Assembly: GCF_008641045.1 (NCBI RefSeq)
Contig: NW_022196082.1
Span: 372,001 to 436,000, forward strand
DNA: 64,000 nucleotides
Reading direction: 5' to 3'
DNA from: Pistacia vera
Lineage: Eukaryota > Streptophyta > Magnoliopsida > Sapindales > Anacardiaceae
Both the position numbers and the translations under genes were made by a program. A model generated the notes under the pieces. It ran no database searches. It saw nothing but the letters and a program-made list of their open reading frames with translations, and had not been told where the DNA came from. Below are positions 13,186-25,600 of the stretch, piece by piece (the stretch's first letter is position 1; every line of letters starts with the position of its first letter).

Positions 13186-13978
13186 TGTTAGGGCCAAAAA
13201 ATGCCCTTGGCCTCAATAGGCCCAAAGACGAGGACACCTTCAACAAAGCTTAGAGCCACGGCCCAATTCCAATTGGGCCCACAATATAATTCATGTATTG
13301 GGACTGCTCACTACACCTGTTGAATCACTTGAGCCCCATCAATGAGGCCCCGATCCGCTTAGGCCTCATCATCAGTTCATCTGGGCCCAGGCCCATTGAT
13401 CCAAGATAACCTACTGGACCTAGGGTTTACTTAAACCACAAGGTTGTCTGCTTTCTATTTCAATATTATCCGGATTCCTTCGAAGAGATCTATCACTATC
13501 CTAATTTGTCTAAGATTCGAATCTTTGATTGAACAAGACTCTCTCTCCTACTAAGGCAAGTGAATCAAAGGCTTTCCTATTCACAAAATCACAACCACCA
13601 AGGACTCATAGTCTTACTAGGATTTGAAGATCCTACAACTGCTATATAAATATATAGAGGCCAACCCTCTCACAAGGCATTCAACAATACACCTTCTAGC
13701 CCCATAGTTCTCACCTTTGAGAGCTATACATCACTGCTGTAGTTTTAGTCTCTGACTAAACTTCTGGTAAACCTCTCTTTCCCTAACCCTTACTAAATTA
13801 GCCTCATTCAGCCTTGCTGATTTGAGCGTCGGAGTGCCTATGGCAAACACCACCCCGGTGTTTTCCGTTTGCTTCACCCTTGTTTTCTTGTGTGTGCAAG
13901 TATAGTAGATTGCTAGTAACCTCAACCTCACGGGATCATACCCCCCATTCCGTAACCGTAGATTTTATCATATCTGCA
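13186..13978 (+). mobile_element. Tat/Ogre-type LTR remnant
   Basis: GC-richer block with LTR features: it starts TGTTAGGGCC, has a TATA-like TATATAAATATATAG near 13632-13647, and then a leader with TTGAGCGTCGGAGTGCC near 13821-13837, a phrase typical of Tat-group gypsy LTRs. No primer site or gag follows. I could not find a matching target duplication, so the right end (about 13978) is approximate and the copy may be truncated. Confidence 0.5.
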
Positions 13979-14316
13979 TTGGTGTTATTCAGAATCTAAA
14001 AATTAATATAGTTTGTTTTTCAATTATTAAATTGGGTAAATTTCCGTTTAAAATTTAATTTAGTTTCTTTTTTCATTATTGAATTGGGTAGATTTTCATT
14101 TAACATATTTTTGTTTTTTAATTATAATTGAAGGGGGTAGATTAAATTATATAGACATTTAGGGCCGAAGCGAAGAACTTGCTAACATTTTTTGAAAATC
14201 TCAAGGATGGCCGGGGCCCACCCTGAGCCTTAATTGACTCCACCACTATGACTGTAAATATCAGAAAATTTAAGTTTCGAATTTAACAATCTACTATTCA
14301 GTATGTGTAATATTTT

Positions 14317-14562
14317 TGTTGAGTAGCTGATTTGTAAATACTGTACATGTGTAATGTTAGTTAAAGTGTAGTTAGAGTGTAGTTAGTTAGTTGAATTGTA
14401 TAGCTTGAGTTAGTTATTAACTCAGGTTAGTTTGTATAGTTAATGGGTTAGTTAGAATAGTTATTGTATTATAAAAACATTGTACAGTTCTTTATTCAAT
14501 AACAATGACAATACAATTTTCTCCAAAACACATTTCTTCCATCGTCTTCAACTTCTTCAACA
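14317..14562 (+). repeat. 5' LTR of the copia element
   Basis: 246 bp, TGTTGAGTAG...TTCTTCAACA. It contains a repeated GTTAGTTAAAGTGTAGTTAGA run and a likely TATA region (TATTGTATTATAAAAACATT, near 14463-14482). It matches the 3' LTR with few differences. Confidence 0.92.
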
Positions 14563-14740
14563 TAGTATCAGAGCGGGATTTTTCCTCAAAATTGATCTAA
14601 AATTGGATCAATCGAAAACTCAATTTTATTCCAATCAAGCTCAAAGCAGCTCAAATACTTTTCGTATCTTCAGTTTTAGCTCATCTCTTTGCATATCTTC
14701 AGCTTTCAAGCCTCTTCTCTAAAGCTTTGATTTCAACAAA

Positions 14741-17530
14741 AATGTTGACTTCGACTGAAGAATCAATAATTTCTTCTATTGATTCCAATTCTCCACTTTG
14801 CGTTCACCCCTCGGATACACCAAGCTCTGTCTTAGTATCTGAGCAGCTAATAGGAACTGAAAATTATGGTGTATGGAGTAGGGCAATGACTGTGCCTTCG
14901 TGTGCGAAGAATAAATTAGGTTCTGTAAATGGAACCTGTACAAAGACGTTTGTTCATTCACAATTGGTGCCACAATGAGAATGATGCAATTCATCGGTGT
15001 TAGGAAACGATCAAGTTATGGCAACGGAAACAAAAAATCATAAACATCATGGATCATTCCTTAGAACCAAGATCAGGGTACAAATTTAACAATCTATGCA
15101 TTAAAATCAAATCTGCAGAAAAACAGTCTAGAGTTAAGAAACCATACCCACGTTTGGAGGCTCCTCCAACTTTATCACCGAATGGGTTTCGCTACCGATC
15201 CAAGGGTAGGATCAAACCACCATTAGTACACAAGAAGATAACCCCAAAGAACTAAAGAGGGATTTGCTAAATCTTCTTTAGCCTTAAGAACCAAGAAAAA
15301 AATCAAAATGAAACTTTGATTCAAGCAAAAGAAATCTGGCGTGGGAGAGAAAAAGGGGGCTGGAGTTTTGCTTTGTGAATGAATTGAATTGAAATTAATT
15401 AATAATTTCACAAAGTGTTGCACTTATATAGTACACACTATGCCCTATTCCATCATGGAATGGGCTTGGGCACCAACCCAAACAACCCCTATCTCCAAAC
15501 AACCCCATTTAGATATTTTAATAATTATTATTGTTATTTCAATTAAATTCAATTAATATATATATATATATATATTAACATTTAACAATAACAATAATTC
15601 ATTTAAATATATGTGAACACATAATTAAATATAATTTCACTTATTTAATTTTATTAACAAATTAAATAAAGGTTACGACTTCAGCAAATTTAATTGCACT
15701 ATGAAATTACCAAAATACCATTTCGCCTAAAAAGACGAAAATGCCTTTCTTATAAAATGGTTCTTAAATTATCTTCTATGTGTATGACCCATAGGCTCCT
15801 CATCATACCGGTAGTGTGTAGTATCGTGATTAATACCAATTAATCGCCTCATTATACACATACCAAGATTGGCCTCTAGCAAGGCATCATGGCCACCCGA
15901 TAGATTCAGATTCAGCGAAGCAGCTACCTGTCAACGATATGGTTACCGTACAATCCAATCCTTTCATCATTCGTTATCTCAACGAGACTAGGGCATAGAA
16001 ATAGTGTCAACCTCGGTTACTCTCGATATTATGTGTTCAGTTATTGGACCAATGACCTGAATTATAAACTGGATAGAGCAACAACTCAATCCCACTGTGG
16101 CCACAGTTTTAGTGTTATTGCATTTACTGAATTGCGTCGTAAGATAACTTCCCCCGTACCCAGGAGTGATGAATCCTCCGTCGATCCACCATAGTCTTGA
16201 TGCACTCCTTGATGCAGCCAATCACTACCGTATTGACAGCTCTGAATAAAACTGCGTTGGGCTAGTGTCAAACTACATCAATCGGTGCACAAGGCGCTCT
16301 GGTGATCTCAAGTCTAAGGATCACATACGCCACCATTCGTTAGAGGATTTGTTCCATAGACACTGGGGTTATCATCCATATGGAATCCTCTGGTGGGTCA
16401 GTCCAGTGAACTTGCCTACAGCAAGCACCCATGTGTTGCACTAGGTTGTCACCAAACAACCTTAACAAGTGAGATCAGTCACTACCTTTTGACAGGGTCG
16501 TTCAACACTATGATAGTCTTATCGTATTATCTATGTCCTTACTTCATAACAATACTAGGGCTACGGACATTTCCAGAATGGTCACCATATGTGCTCATAG
16601 GATTATCACTATCAAAATTTGAAACACTTGATACCCTCGTCACGGTTCTACCATTCTAAGGACATATATCAATATATACAATGATGATTTACGTGATATA
16701 GAATAAAATGCCTTTTATTGATCAATGAACATTATTACAAAGAGTCAATTCTACAATAATTGATTGGCTCTAGGGCACCTACTCTAACAATTTGTAGTGT
16801 CGAAAGAATTTTCAATGGGATCATTATCCTACCGAAGCCTCTCAAGTTTGGCAAAACTTGAAAGAGCAATTTCATAAGGTTAGTGGAACTAGGATTTTTG
16901 GTCTTCACCGAGAAATTGTCAATCTCACGTAAGGAACAAACACTGTGGCAGTATACTATAACAAGCTTAAGTCTATATGAGATGAATTGGATTCATTGGT
17001 AAGCCTACCTACTTCGAATAGTGTTTCGGCTAAAGCATTTCTTGAGCACCTTAATCAATAGAAGTTGTTACAGTTTCTAATGGGCTTAAATGACTCATAT
17101 TCGATGGTGAGGAGTCAAATTTTACTTAAGAATACATTGCCAAGTGTTAGACAGGTGTATTCAGTTGTTAATCAGGATGAAAGTTAGAAAATACTATTTG
17201 GAATGAATGTTACTCTGGAAATCTCAACTACCATATATGCTTGGAATAATGGCAAAGCTTAGAATTCAGGCCAAAACTATAAGGGTAAGAAGCCCTACAT
17301 TGAGTGTGAATATTGCCATGTACCCGGTCATAAATGGGAGAATTGATATAAATTAACTGGATATCCAACGGATTATCAATTTACAAAGGGCAAAGCAAGT
17401 TCTAAAACAAAAGTTGTTGTTGCCAATCAAGTGCAAATACAGAATCCAACTTCAGATTCTTCGGATGCTGGAAATGGTGGTTCCACTGGTCATGTTCTGA
17501 CATCTGAGCAATACAGTCAGATCCTTTAAC
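14741..17530 (+). pseudogene. copia gag, split by a nested LTR
   Basis: Capsid/nucleocapsid gene. The first part (from ATG 14741) reads a typical copia gag start with LIGTENYGVWSRAM. It ends in a TGA (14976-14978, where TGG is expected) just before the nested LTR (14998-16789). After the LTR the gag frame resumes with FHKVSGTRIFGLHREI (about 16870). The zinc knuckle CEYCHVPGHKWEN is near 17304-17345, with its last Cys codon changed to a stop. Several stops lie at CAG, CAA or TGG positions. Confidence 0.8.
14998..16789 (-). mobile_element. Solo copia LTR nested in gag
   Basis: On the minus strand it starts TGTTAGAGTAGGTGCCCTAG and ends CGTTTCCTAACA, so it has TGTTAG...CTAACA ends. A TATA-like CTATATAAGTGCAAC lies near 15420-15434 on the minus strand, followed by a probable transcript leader. 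The flanks ATCGG (14993-14997) and ATTTG (16790-16794) agree at only three of five bases, so the target duplication is decayed or imperfect. No primer site or internal region is present. Confidence 0.7.
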
Positions 17531-17599
17531 TTCTGGGCAAGGAGAATGTTGCTCCTTCAACTGCTAATTTGGCAGGTATACTTCATGGTACTCCTGGTA

Positions 17600-20500
17600 C
17601 TGTTAATGCTTATTTTTCTTGCCTAAAGAATGATGTTTAGATCATAGATACAGGGGCCACGGACCATATGACTTGCAATTACTCTAGCTTGCAATCTCCT
17701 ATTCCTTTAGAGCCTTCTTCACAATCTCTTGTAGGATTACCTAATGGCACTAAAACACACATTAAACGTGTAGGTTCAGTGGACTAGGACCATGGTTTTC
17801 ATCTTTCGAAAGTGTTACATATTCTAGAATTTAAACACAATCTATTATCAGTATCTAAGTTCACTACTTCAAATAATTGTGTTATAACTTTTTATCCTGA
17901 CTTTTGTCTCATTCAAGATCTTTACAGTGGCAAGTTGAGGGGGATTGGTAAGCATAACCAAGGTCTTTACATTCTTGATCCGAATTCCACATATTCTTCT
18001 TTTCAAAATGTACAAAATTTAGAATTGAATAAAGCAAGTTGTAAATCCTCAAATGTTGTGTCTTCAAACACTATTGTACCTTCTATTTTACAATTGAATA
18101 AAACTGTTGGTTTGCCTACTTGTTTTTCATCCACTACTACATCATCTAGTATTGCATTGTGGCATAAATGACTTGGGCATATTCCTTATTCTGCCTTGCA
18201 GCCTTTGCTTCACAAATTGAAACTAAAGCTGTCATCACCTCCACACTACCCTGTTTTCCCTTTAGCTAAGCAAACCAGAGTTTCTTTTCCTCATAGCAAT
18301 ACTCACTCAAAATGTATCTTTGATCTTTTAAACATGGATATTTGAGGTCCATATAAGACACCAACCCATGGGAATGCCAAGTACTTTATTACAATAGTTG
18401 ATGATTTTTCTAGAGTCACTTGGATTTTTTTAATGCAATATAAGTCTGATTCCTTTGTTACCATTAAACATTTTCTTCAAATGGTACAAACTCAATACAA
18501 TTTTACTCCAAAGTGTATTCGCATTGATAATGGGCTTGAATTTTTTAATAAAGATTGTAAAGAGTTGTTCCTTAGTAAAGGTATAGTGCATCAAAGTTCT
18601 TGTGTTTATACTCCTCAACAAAATAACATTGTTGAGAGGAAACATAGGCATATACTTGAGGTAGCTAGGGCTTTACAATTTCAGGTCAATTTACCTAGTC
18701 ATCTATGGGGATATAGTGTGCAAACTGCTGTCTATTTGATTAATAGGTTTCCTTCCTCTGTTTAAAAGGTTTGTCTCCTTTAAAAAAAAAAAATTGGGTA
18801 AATCACCTTCCTTGGATCATCTTAGGGCGTTTGGATCCTTGGCTTATGCTATTATTCTTACCTCCAAGGACAAATTGTCCCCTAGGTCTACTTCATGTGT
18901 CGTTTTGAGTTATTCATTGACACAAAAAAGTTATTTGCTATATAACCTTTCTTCTTATTCTGTTTTAGTCACCAGAGATGTTACATTTTATGAGAACATA
19001 TTTCCTTTCACTTGGTCTAGCCCCTCACAACCTATTTTTCCTCTTGATGTTGATTTGATTGATTTTGATACTGTTTTACCTATTGTCCAGCCAACAGAAC
19101 CTACAGCTCCTTCACCCTCTTCCTTGCTAATCTGCAGGCTATAGATCCTCTTGTTTCTTCCATTCCTTACCTATTACTCAGTCTATTTCCCTTCATGTTA
19201 GACGATCCAGCAAGCCTAAAAGACCTCCCATTTTAACTTTCGATTTTGTTTGTCCATCCCTTTCCTTTTCAGCTAATACTACTTCCTATCCTATTTCAAA
19301 TTTTGTTACCTATAATAACATTTCTCCTTCCTACAAAGATTATTTTTCCCATCTCAATTTAGTGGAACCTACGTCTTTTTCTTTGGCCTCTAAAGATCCC
19401 AATTGGGTTGCTGCTATGCAGAAAGAAATCCAAGCCTTAGAAAACAATCAAACCTGGTAACTTATACCTTTGCCCCCTAGTAAAACTCCTATTGGTTGTA
19501 AGTGGGTTTACAAGTTAAAAAATTGGGCTGATGGTTCCCTAGAGAGGTATAAGGCACGGTTAGTAGCTAAGGGGTATACTTAACAAGTTGGGGTGGATTA
19601 TGCAAAAACTTTTTCCCCAGTTGTCAAGATGGTAATTGTTTGAACCATTCTATCCTTAGCCTCTATGTTTGGATGGTCTCTTTATCAATTGGATGTTGAT
19701 AATGCTTTCCTCTAAGGGGATTGACAAGAAGAAATATATATGACTTTGCCTCAGGGTTTTGTCAAGCAATGGGGGCATGATGTAGTGTGTAGACTTCACA
19801 AATCTTTGTATAGATTAAAGCAAGCCTTTAAAGCCTGGAATTACAAGCTTATACAAGCTTTACTTGCTGGTGGTTTTCGCCAATCCAAATCAGATTACTC
19901 TTTGTTCATTAAAAGAGTTGCTTCTCATATTGTGATATTATTAGTATATGTGGATGATATAGTCATCACAGGAAATAATGTTGAGATGATTTAGCAAACT
20001 AAGGAGCGTTTGCACTCTAATTTCAAGCTCAAAGACTTGGGTTTACTAAGGTAATTTTTGGGATTTGAGGTGGCCAGAAGTTCTAAAAGAATCAGCTCGT
20101 GTCAACGAAAATATGTCTTAGAATTGATTTTAGAATCAGGTTTATTAGGTTCAAAACCATCTTCTGCTCCAATGGATTCAACCTTAAAATTAACATTCGC
20201 TGCTTATGATGAACCTGATCCTTTGCTACCCGATCCAAGTGTTTATTAGAGATTAGTAGGCAAGTTATTGTACCTGTGTATGACATGACCAAACCTGAGT
20301 TTCTCTGTCAATTTGTTAAGCCAATTCATGCATAAACCCCAGCAATCACACATGAATGCAGCTCTTAAAGTGGTAAGATATATAAAGTTAGCTCCAGGTT
20401 CAGGTTTGTTCTTTCCTACAGAAAATCACATGAGTTTGTCAGCCTTTTGTGACTCTGATTAGGCATCTTGCCTAATGACAAGAAAATTTGTGGCTGGCTA

Positions 20501-20919
20501 TTGTGTTTTTCTTGGAAAATCCTTAATCTCTTGGAAATCTAAGCTGCAACCATTTCCAAATCCTCTTTAGACGTAGAGTATAGGGCAATGGCTTCAACCG
20601 TGTGTGAACTTCTTTGGTTGGTGCAACTTTTCTCAGAACTTGGTTTTGCAAAGAGTGATATGCTGCCTATTCCTCTTCATTGCGACAACCAAGCTGCCAA
20701 CCATATTGCCTCTAATCCTATCTTTCATGAGCGGACAAAACATATTGATATCGACTGCCACATTGTCCAAGATCAGCTCAAGCTTGGGCTTATCACAACT
20801 GCTTATATCTCCTCTTCAAAACAGCCAGTAGATTTATTGACTAAAGCACTTAACAACAGTCTTCACATCAAGCTATTACACAAGTTGGGGGTTTTAGACC
20901 TCTTATCACCCACCAACTT
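17600..20919 (+). pseudogene. copia pol (PR-INT-RT-RH), inactive
   Basis: Polyprotein remnant. The protease site IIDTGATDHMT is at 17641-17673. The GAG-pre-integrase motif (HK-stop-LGH) is near 18160-18180, with a TGA where CGA is expected. Integrase core follows (VDDFSRVTWIF near 18400, IRIDNGLEF near 18520, VERKHRHILE near 18630). RT reads GCKWVYKLK near 19495, LYRLKQA near 19805 and the YVDDIVITGNN active site near 19948. RNase H has CDNQAANHIA near 20680 and HERTKHIDIDCH near 20730. More than a dozen stops and at least one A-run (18781-18792) break the frame. Confidence 0.88.
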
Positions 20920-20927
20920 AAGGGGGG

Positions 20928-21175
20928 TGTTGAGTAGTTGATTTGTATATACTGTACAAGTGTAAGGTTAGTTAAAGTGTAGTTAGAGTGTAGTTAGTTA
21001 GTTGAGTTGTATAGCTTGAGTTAGTTGTTAACTCATGTTAGTTTGTATAGTTAATGGGTTAGTTAGAATAGTTATTGTATTATAAAAACATTGTACAGTT
21101 CTTTATTCAATAACAATGACAAAATACAATTTTCCCCAAAACACATTTCTTCCATCGTCTTCAACTTCTTCAGCA
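20928..21175 (+). repeat. 3' LTR of the copia element
   Basis: 248 bp, TGTTGAGTAG...TTCTTCAGCA. It differs from the 5' LTR at about ten positions by eye (for example GTACAAG versus GTACATG, CAGCA versus CAACA), which marks an insertion that is not recent. Confidence 0.92.
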
Positions 21176-21180
21176 ATTTT

Positions 21181-22170
21181 ATATCAAAAAACACAAGTCT
21201 TACCATTCATATCACAAATTTTATATTTAATATTCATACCTTTTAATATAAATACAATAGTAAGTTTATCTTATAAGAAATAAATTAATAAATTATGCAC
21301 ACAATATAAATTTATGAGGGACCATCCTTGTGCGGTAGTATAATTGAATCTTATAAACTGCAAGTTAGGTGTTATACCTTGTCATCAATTTAGAGTTTCA
21401 ACACAGCGAAATGGTCTATACAACACCCAAACATCACACCGTACTGAGGTTAAGCTTGCACATCACATTGTTTATCTGTTAAAGGTTAACTGGTTTTGTC
21501 CTGCCATAGAATTATCAGGAGAATGACTCTAACTCTTGACTAATTCATGTAGAGATGACCAAAGAAAGTCCTTCTTCATTTTCAAGTCCTCAATTAGAGA
21601 CAAGCTCTCTGAACTCAACTGGTTCAGACACGTTTGAACTTTAAAAGACAACTCATATCACCTCTTGCCCTCCCCATTTTGGAGCACACCCAATGTGAAT
21701 GCTTTGCGTAACTAATTAACGCCTTTTGTGACCACGACTAATTGCTCTTATCACAACTTCTCATAATCAAGTTGTGACACTATCCTGATAGAATAAGATT
21801 ATATCGGCTTATTGAAGATTCAATACTATTACTCTTCCCAACTTCTATCCCAAAATTACTTTCCCAAATGATGTGGCAGCCTTCTTGGCACTTCTACATC
21901 ATCAACCAACTTAAATATTTAAAAAATTATAATTAAATGCTTATAAGCTTTAGTTTTATACATTAACCTACCATTACATGGCATATTAATCTTTTATTTC
22001 AAAAACAATTAATCTTTTATTTCCGCATGCCTCTTCTATTTAATCTAATTAAAACTTCAATTGCCGGTATTACATTCTTCAAATTAAAAATCTAATTAAA
22101 TTTATGAGCAATTTTAATCGGCACTGTTTTATATTTCAATGTAACTGATTTTTTTTTTTTTTTTGGTGTC
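21181..22170. other. Intergenic, AT-rich; no gene seen
   Basis: No supported gene or element ends. It contains an A/T-rich stretch and, at 22149-22164, a T-run just before the hAT MITE target. Short frames near 21340-21530 lack any recognisable domain. Confidence 0.5.
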
Positions 22171-22178
22171 GTTCCACT

Positions 22179-22784
22179 TAGGAGTGTTCAAAAGCGGTTA
22201 ACCACTTTCTTGAGTCGAACTGGTTTTTCAATTTAAGAATTTCCTGAACCAAAACCAAACCGGTTTGGGGGGAAAATCGATTTTTCAGTTAACTGTTTTG
22301 AAAAAACCGGTTAACTGGTTTTCCCCTTTCTATTAGATAAAACTTATTTTTTTGTTAAATTTTTCCTAAATTAAATTGTAAACATAAACAATACATATCC
22401 AAATAAAAATTAAATATTCATGCATATCCATTGACCACAACTAACAATACATTAAAAATAGATACAAATAGAAGTCCAAAATTAAACAAAAATAAAAGTC
22501 CATAATAAAATAACTAAATAAGTCCCAATGGAAAACAACGAAAGAAATTGTGCAAATTTAGGGATTAAGATTATTCTTATTATTTTTTAATTATATATAT
22601 ACATATATATAAACGGGTTTCGGTTAACTAGTTTTCATTTTTACCCAAACCAAAAACCGAACCTAAAATCTAGTTTTTTGAATTTTTGAACTGTAATCGA
22701 ACCGTTTTTTGGGTTAATCGATTTTTCGATTTGGTTTTCGATTCAGTTATCGGTTCCATTTTTACATTTTTTTGAACACCCCTA
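22179..22784. mobile_element. hAT-type MITE (~606 bp)
   Basis: Ends TAGGAGTGTTCAAAAGCGGT (left) and, on the other strand, TAGGGGTGTTCAAAAAAATG (right). The 8-bp flanks GTTCCACT (22171-22178) and GTTCCAGT (22785-22792) match at seven of eight bases. Subterminal regions are rich in AACCGGTT and CGGTTAAC motifs on both strands (22196-22320 and 22615-22755). There is no coding capacity. Confidence 0.85.
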
Positions 22785-22792
22785 GTTCCAGT

Positions 22793-23171
22793 TGGAAGAA
22801 TCCCCAAGCAATTACTTCATTAATGAGTTTTCATATTTACCTTGCATGTGAGCTATGATATTTTAATTTTTTTTTATTTAAACGTTTAATGCTCCATAGC
22901 CAATAATTTTAGTGTTTTTAGTTATGAATATCTAACCTTGCACGCTTTTGAACCGTCTAAATTGTCTCTCTTGTGAAATTTGACAATGAATATCAAACCT
23001 TAACATTCTCACATCAAATACTCATTGAAAACCAATCACGATTCAGTAAAATTAGCTATTGCATGAATTTTCACATGAAAAATCACAGCCCCATTTGAAC
23101 AATCTTCATCAATACTCTCTCAAATTGAGTTGTTGATATTCATTGAGGATACACCAATATTTTCCTCCATA
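22793..23171. other. Intergenic; nothing recognised
   Basis: AT-rich, no frame with a domain, no terminal repeats seen. Confidence 0.4.
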
Positions 23172-23176
23172 GAAGT

Positions 23177-23729
23177 TGTTGATGGGTGATTTTGATACCA
23201 ACGACCTCGCATGTGCAAAGTGCTAAGAAAGTTTTAGAAATTACATGATATAATTGTGAGACTTGATTATAGTGTTGGGATGATATATGTTTGAAGAAAC
23301 ATAAATAAAAGATTAACAAGAGAGATTTTTATACTGGCTCGAATGCTTAAAGTGAATCCTACATCCGCTGTTATTTTATTATTCTCTGACTATTTTTCTG
23401 ATATTGCTTGTAAGGCATAAAAAAATGGAGAAATGTTTTGTTTACAAAGAAAAAATAATAGTTGAAGCTCTCGTATGTCCAGCCTCCCTTTTTCATGAAA
23501 AGAGGTGCCCATTTATATCTTTGAGGTCAATGTAATGAGTGTTTTTTTGCAAGTTGCATTGACACGTAAGGATCACTCCTTAATCCTTATCTTAACATGG
23601 GATAAGATTGATATAGAACATTTCTTTGAGGCGGTTTGAGTTTTGACAACTAATACCACTTTGTCTTTGAGTACTTGTCGAGCTCTGATTGGTGGTGCTG
23701 ACATCAGTATGTATTTTTTGGGCATAACA
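23177..23729 (-). mobile_element. Tat-type gypsy solo LTR
   Basis: Begins TGTTGATGGGTGATTTTGAT and ends GGCATAACA, flanked by a perfect 5-bp duplication GAAGT (23172-23176 and 23730-23734). Its start, its TGCTTAAAGTGAATCCTACATCCGCTG-like middle (near 23346-23372) and its end correspond to the LTRs of the complete gypsy element at 36397-46570, but are strongly diverged. It lies in the same orientation and no internal region remains. Confidence 0.8.
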
Positions 23730-24799
23730 GAAGTTTTGTGCCATTGTGTGTATAATTGATTCACTCTGAAGTTTTCAATCATTTTTTTTTTTTTTGAGAT
23801 ATTCTCCTTTCCATAGAAAATTGAAGAGAAGCCTTGAAAATCCATGGGGAAGAATAAGATTACGATTTGGATAATATGAATATATAATATGGCTGCTAGT
23901 ACCGTTAAACTACCAAGGAAATACACTAGCATAGCATACCATAAGTACATAACATATAACATGGGAGCAAAAGATTTGTAAATATTACAAATATCATATT
24001 CATAGGGATATTTCTCGAATTATAAAATAAACACTGTATATTAATATTACACTAAATACTTAAAGCATATTAATTAATTTAATAGTAAACACATCATAGC
24101 AGGAGATAAATTGACTTAGGGGTAGTTTGTTTTTTTCCACTTTTCACTTACATCAAATTAACTTAAGTATTTTGATTGTCATCACTTCTTTTCAGATACA
24201 ATCACTTACTAAAGGGGGCCGTTTGGATCGGGTTGAAATGTTTTAATGGGGGTAATATTTGTTTAATTGAGTAGATAACCGTGTTTGGTAGTTTTGTACA
24301 AAAACATTACCGGAAAATAAGATGACAAACAGTGCCAAAAAGGAGGTAAATTGTCGGGAATAATATTACCTGGGGGGGGGCCCTGCTGTTATTAAAACAT
24401 TCCTCTGATAATCATAATTTATGTCTAATCTTGCCCCTAAACAATGGATTATGTGGACGAAAATATCCTTTGGTTTTTAATAATTACAAAATAGCCAATT
24501 TGCACAAACAGACGTATTTGTCCTCACTGTTTTCATTTTCTGGACAAAACTGCCCTGGTTTTTATCATTTTTTTCAGAAATGCCACGAAGATTGGTGTAC
24601 CCATATTATCCTCTCATATTTGCATATTGTGACCAATATGCCCTTGAACTTCATTAAAACTACAGTATAAAAAGAAAAAAAATCATAATCGTACAACAAC
24701 GATTTCCTTTTGCACCAAAACTTCTTCGCCGCCACTGGAGTCTTCTTCTTGTCGATCTCTTTCGTTAGTCCGATCGCCATTTCTGGTAAGTTCTTTGCC

Positions 24800-25600
24800 C
24801 CCTTTCCTTTGTATGTTGCGTGATTTGTTTGGATTGCAATTTGAAACTTCTCCATTTTGCCTCTGTCGTTGGTCCATCATCTCCACCACAGCAACGTTAG
24901 GTCTTCCTTGCCATATATTTGCTCCTGACAACACTCCAATCATAGTTTTCGGTAAGTTCGTCGCCTCCTTATGGTGTAAGAAGATTATTAAATTGAGAGG
25001 GTTGGTTTGTTTTGCTTTAGAGAGGGTAATATTGCCGTGGAATAATCGATTTGATGCTGAAATTACATGAAAATTGTTCGAAATGGCAGTAGGGTTTAGG
25101 GTTTAATGTCGTGATTTGTTGCGTTGGAGTTAAGGTTCCTTTGTTTTTTCTATTTAAGGTTTGGCTGGGTGTGTTTTTTTTTATGTGTCTTAGGGCTGAA
25201 ATTGCTGAAATTGTGTGTATGAACTACATTTTGGGTTACCATTATGGTTGCAACGTGATTTGTTTGGATTACAATTTCAAACCCTAACTTCTCCATTTTG
25301 CCTCTGCCGTTGGTCCAACATCCATGCCGCAGCAACCTTCGCTCTTCGTCACCATATGTTTGCTCCCAATAGCACTCCAATCGCGATTTTCAGTAAGTTC
25401 CTCACCTCTTTATGCTATAGGAAGATTATTAAATTGAGAGGGTAATATTGTCATGGAATAACCGATTTGATGATGAAAAGACATGAAAATAGTTCGAAAT
25501 GGCAGTAGGTTGCTGGTTTAATGTCGTGATTTGTTGTGTTGTAGTTAAGGTTGTTTTGTTTTTTCTATTTTATTTTTGGTTGGGTGTGTTCTTTTTTTGG
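24800..25600. repeat. ~435-bp tandem duplication in the Harbinger leader
   Basis: The sequence containing GTGATTTGTTTGGATTGCAA (near 24819) recurs with changes near 25254. It is followed in both copies by CTTCTCCATTTTGCCTCTG, GTTGGTCCA, CACTCCAATC, AGAAGATTATTAAATTGAGAGGG-like text and AGTTCGAAATGGCAGTAGG-like text (positions about 25076 and 25493). A second, smaller duplication (TTATGGGTATTCGGCATGTG near 25981 and 26075) follows. Confidence 0.75.

Larger units (their letters stand above)
14317..21175 (+). mobile_element. Ty1-copia retrotransposon, complete ends, inactive
   Basis: Two LTRs (14317-14562 and 20928-21175) are flanked by a 5-bp duplication ATTTT (14312-14316 and 21176-21180). 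The primer site TAGTATCAGAGCGGG follows the left LTR and a polypurine tract AAGGGGGG (20920-20927) precedes the right. The internal order gag, protease, integrase, RT and RNase H is the copia order. All genes are broken by many stops and small shifts, and a solo LTR of another copia family sits inside gag. Only a trans-mobilised existence would be possible now. Confidence 0.93.

Noticed and set aside
14480..14722. 80-codon plus-strand frame over the copia 5' LTR and leader
   Set aside because: It spans the LTR and primer site and starts before the gag ATG. It is untranslated leader.
16393..16659. 88-codon plus-strand frame in the nested LTR
   Set aside because: It lies inside a solo LTR in antisense and has no domain.
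23573..23962. Minus-strand 129-codon frame
   Set aside because: It overlaps the right part of the Tat solo LTR and its flank, and has no recognisable domain.
24117..24213. Possible outer MITE around the Harbinger (TTAGGGGTAGTTTG on the left, ACTTAAATCTAAACAC on the right near 35838)
   Set aside because: The similarity is too short and no duplication is visible.
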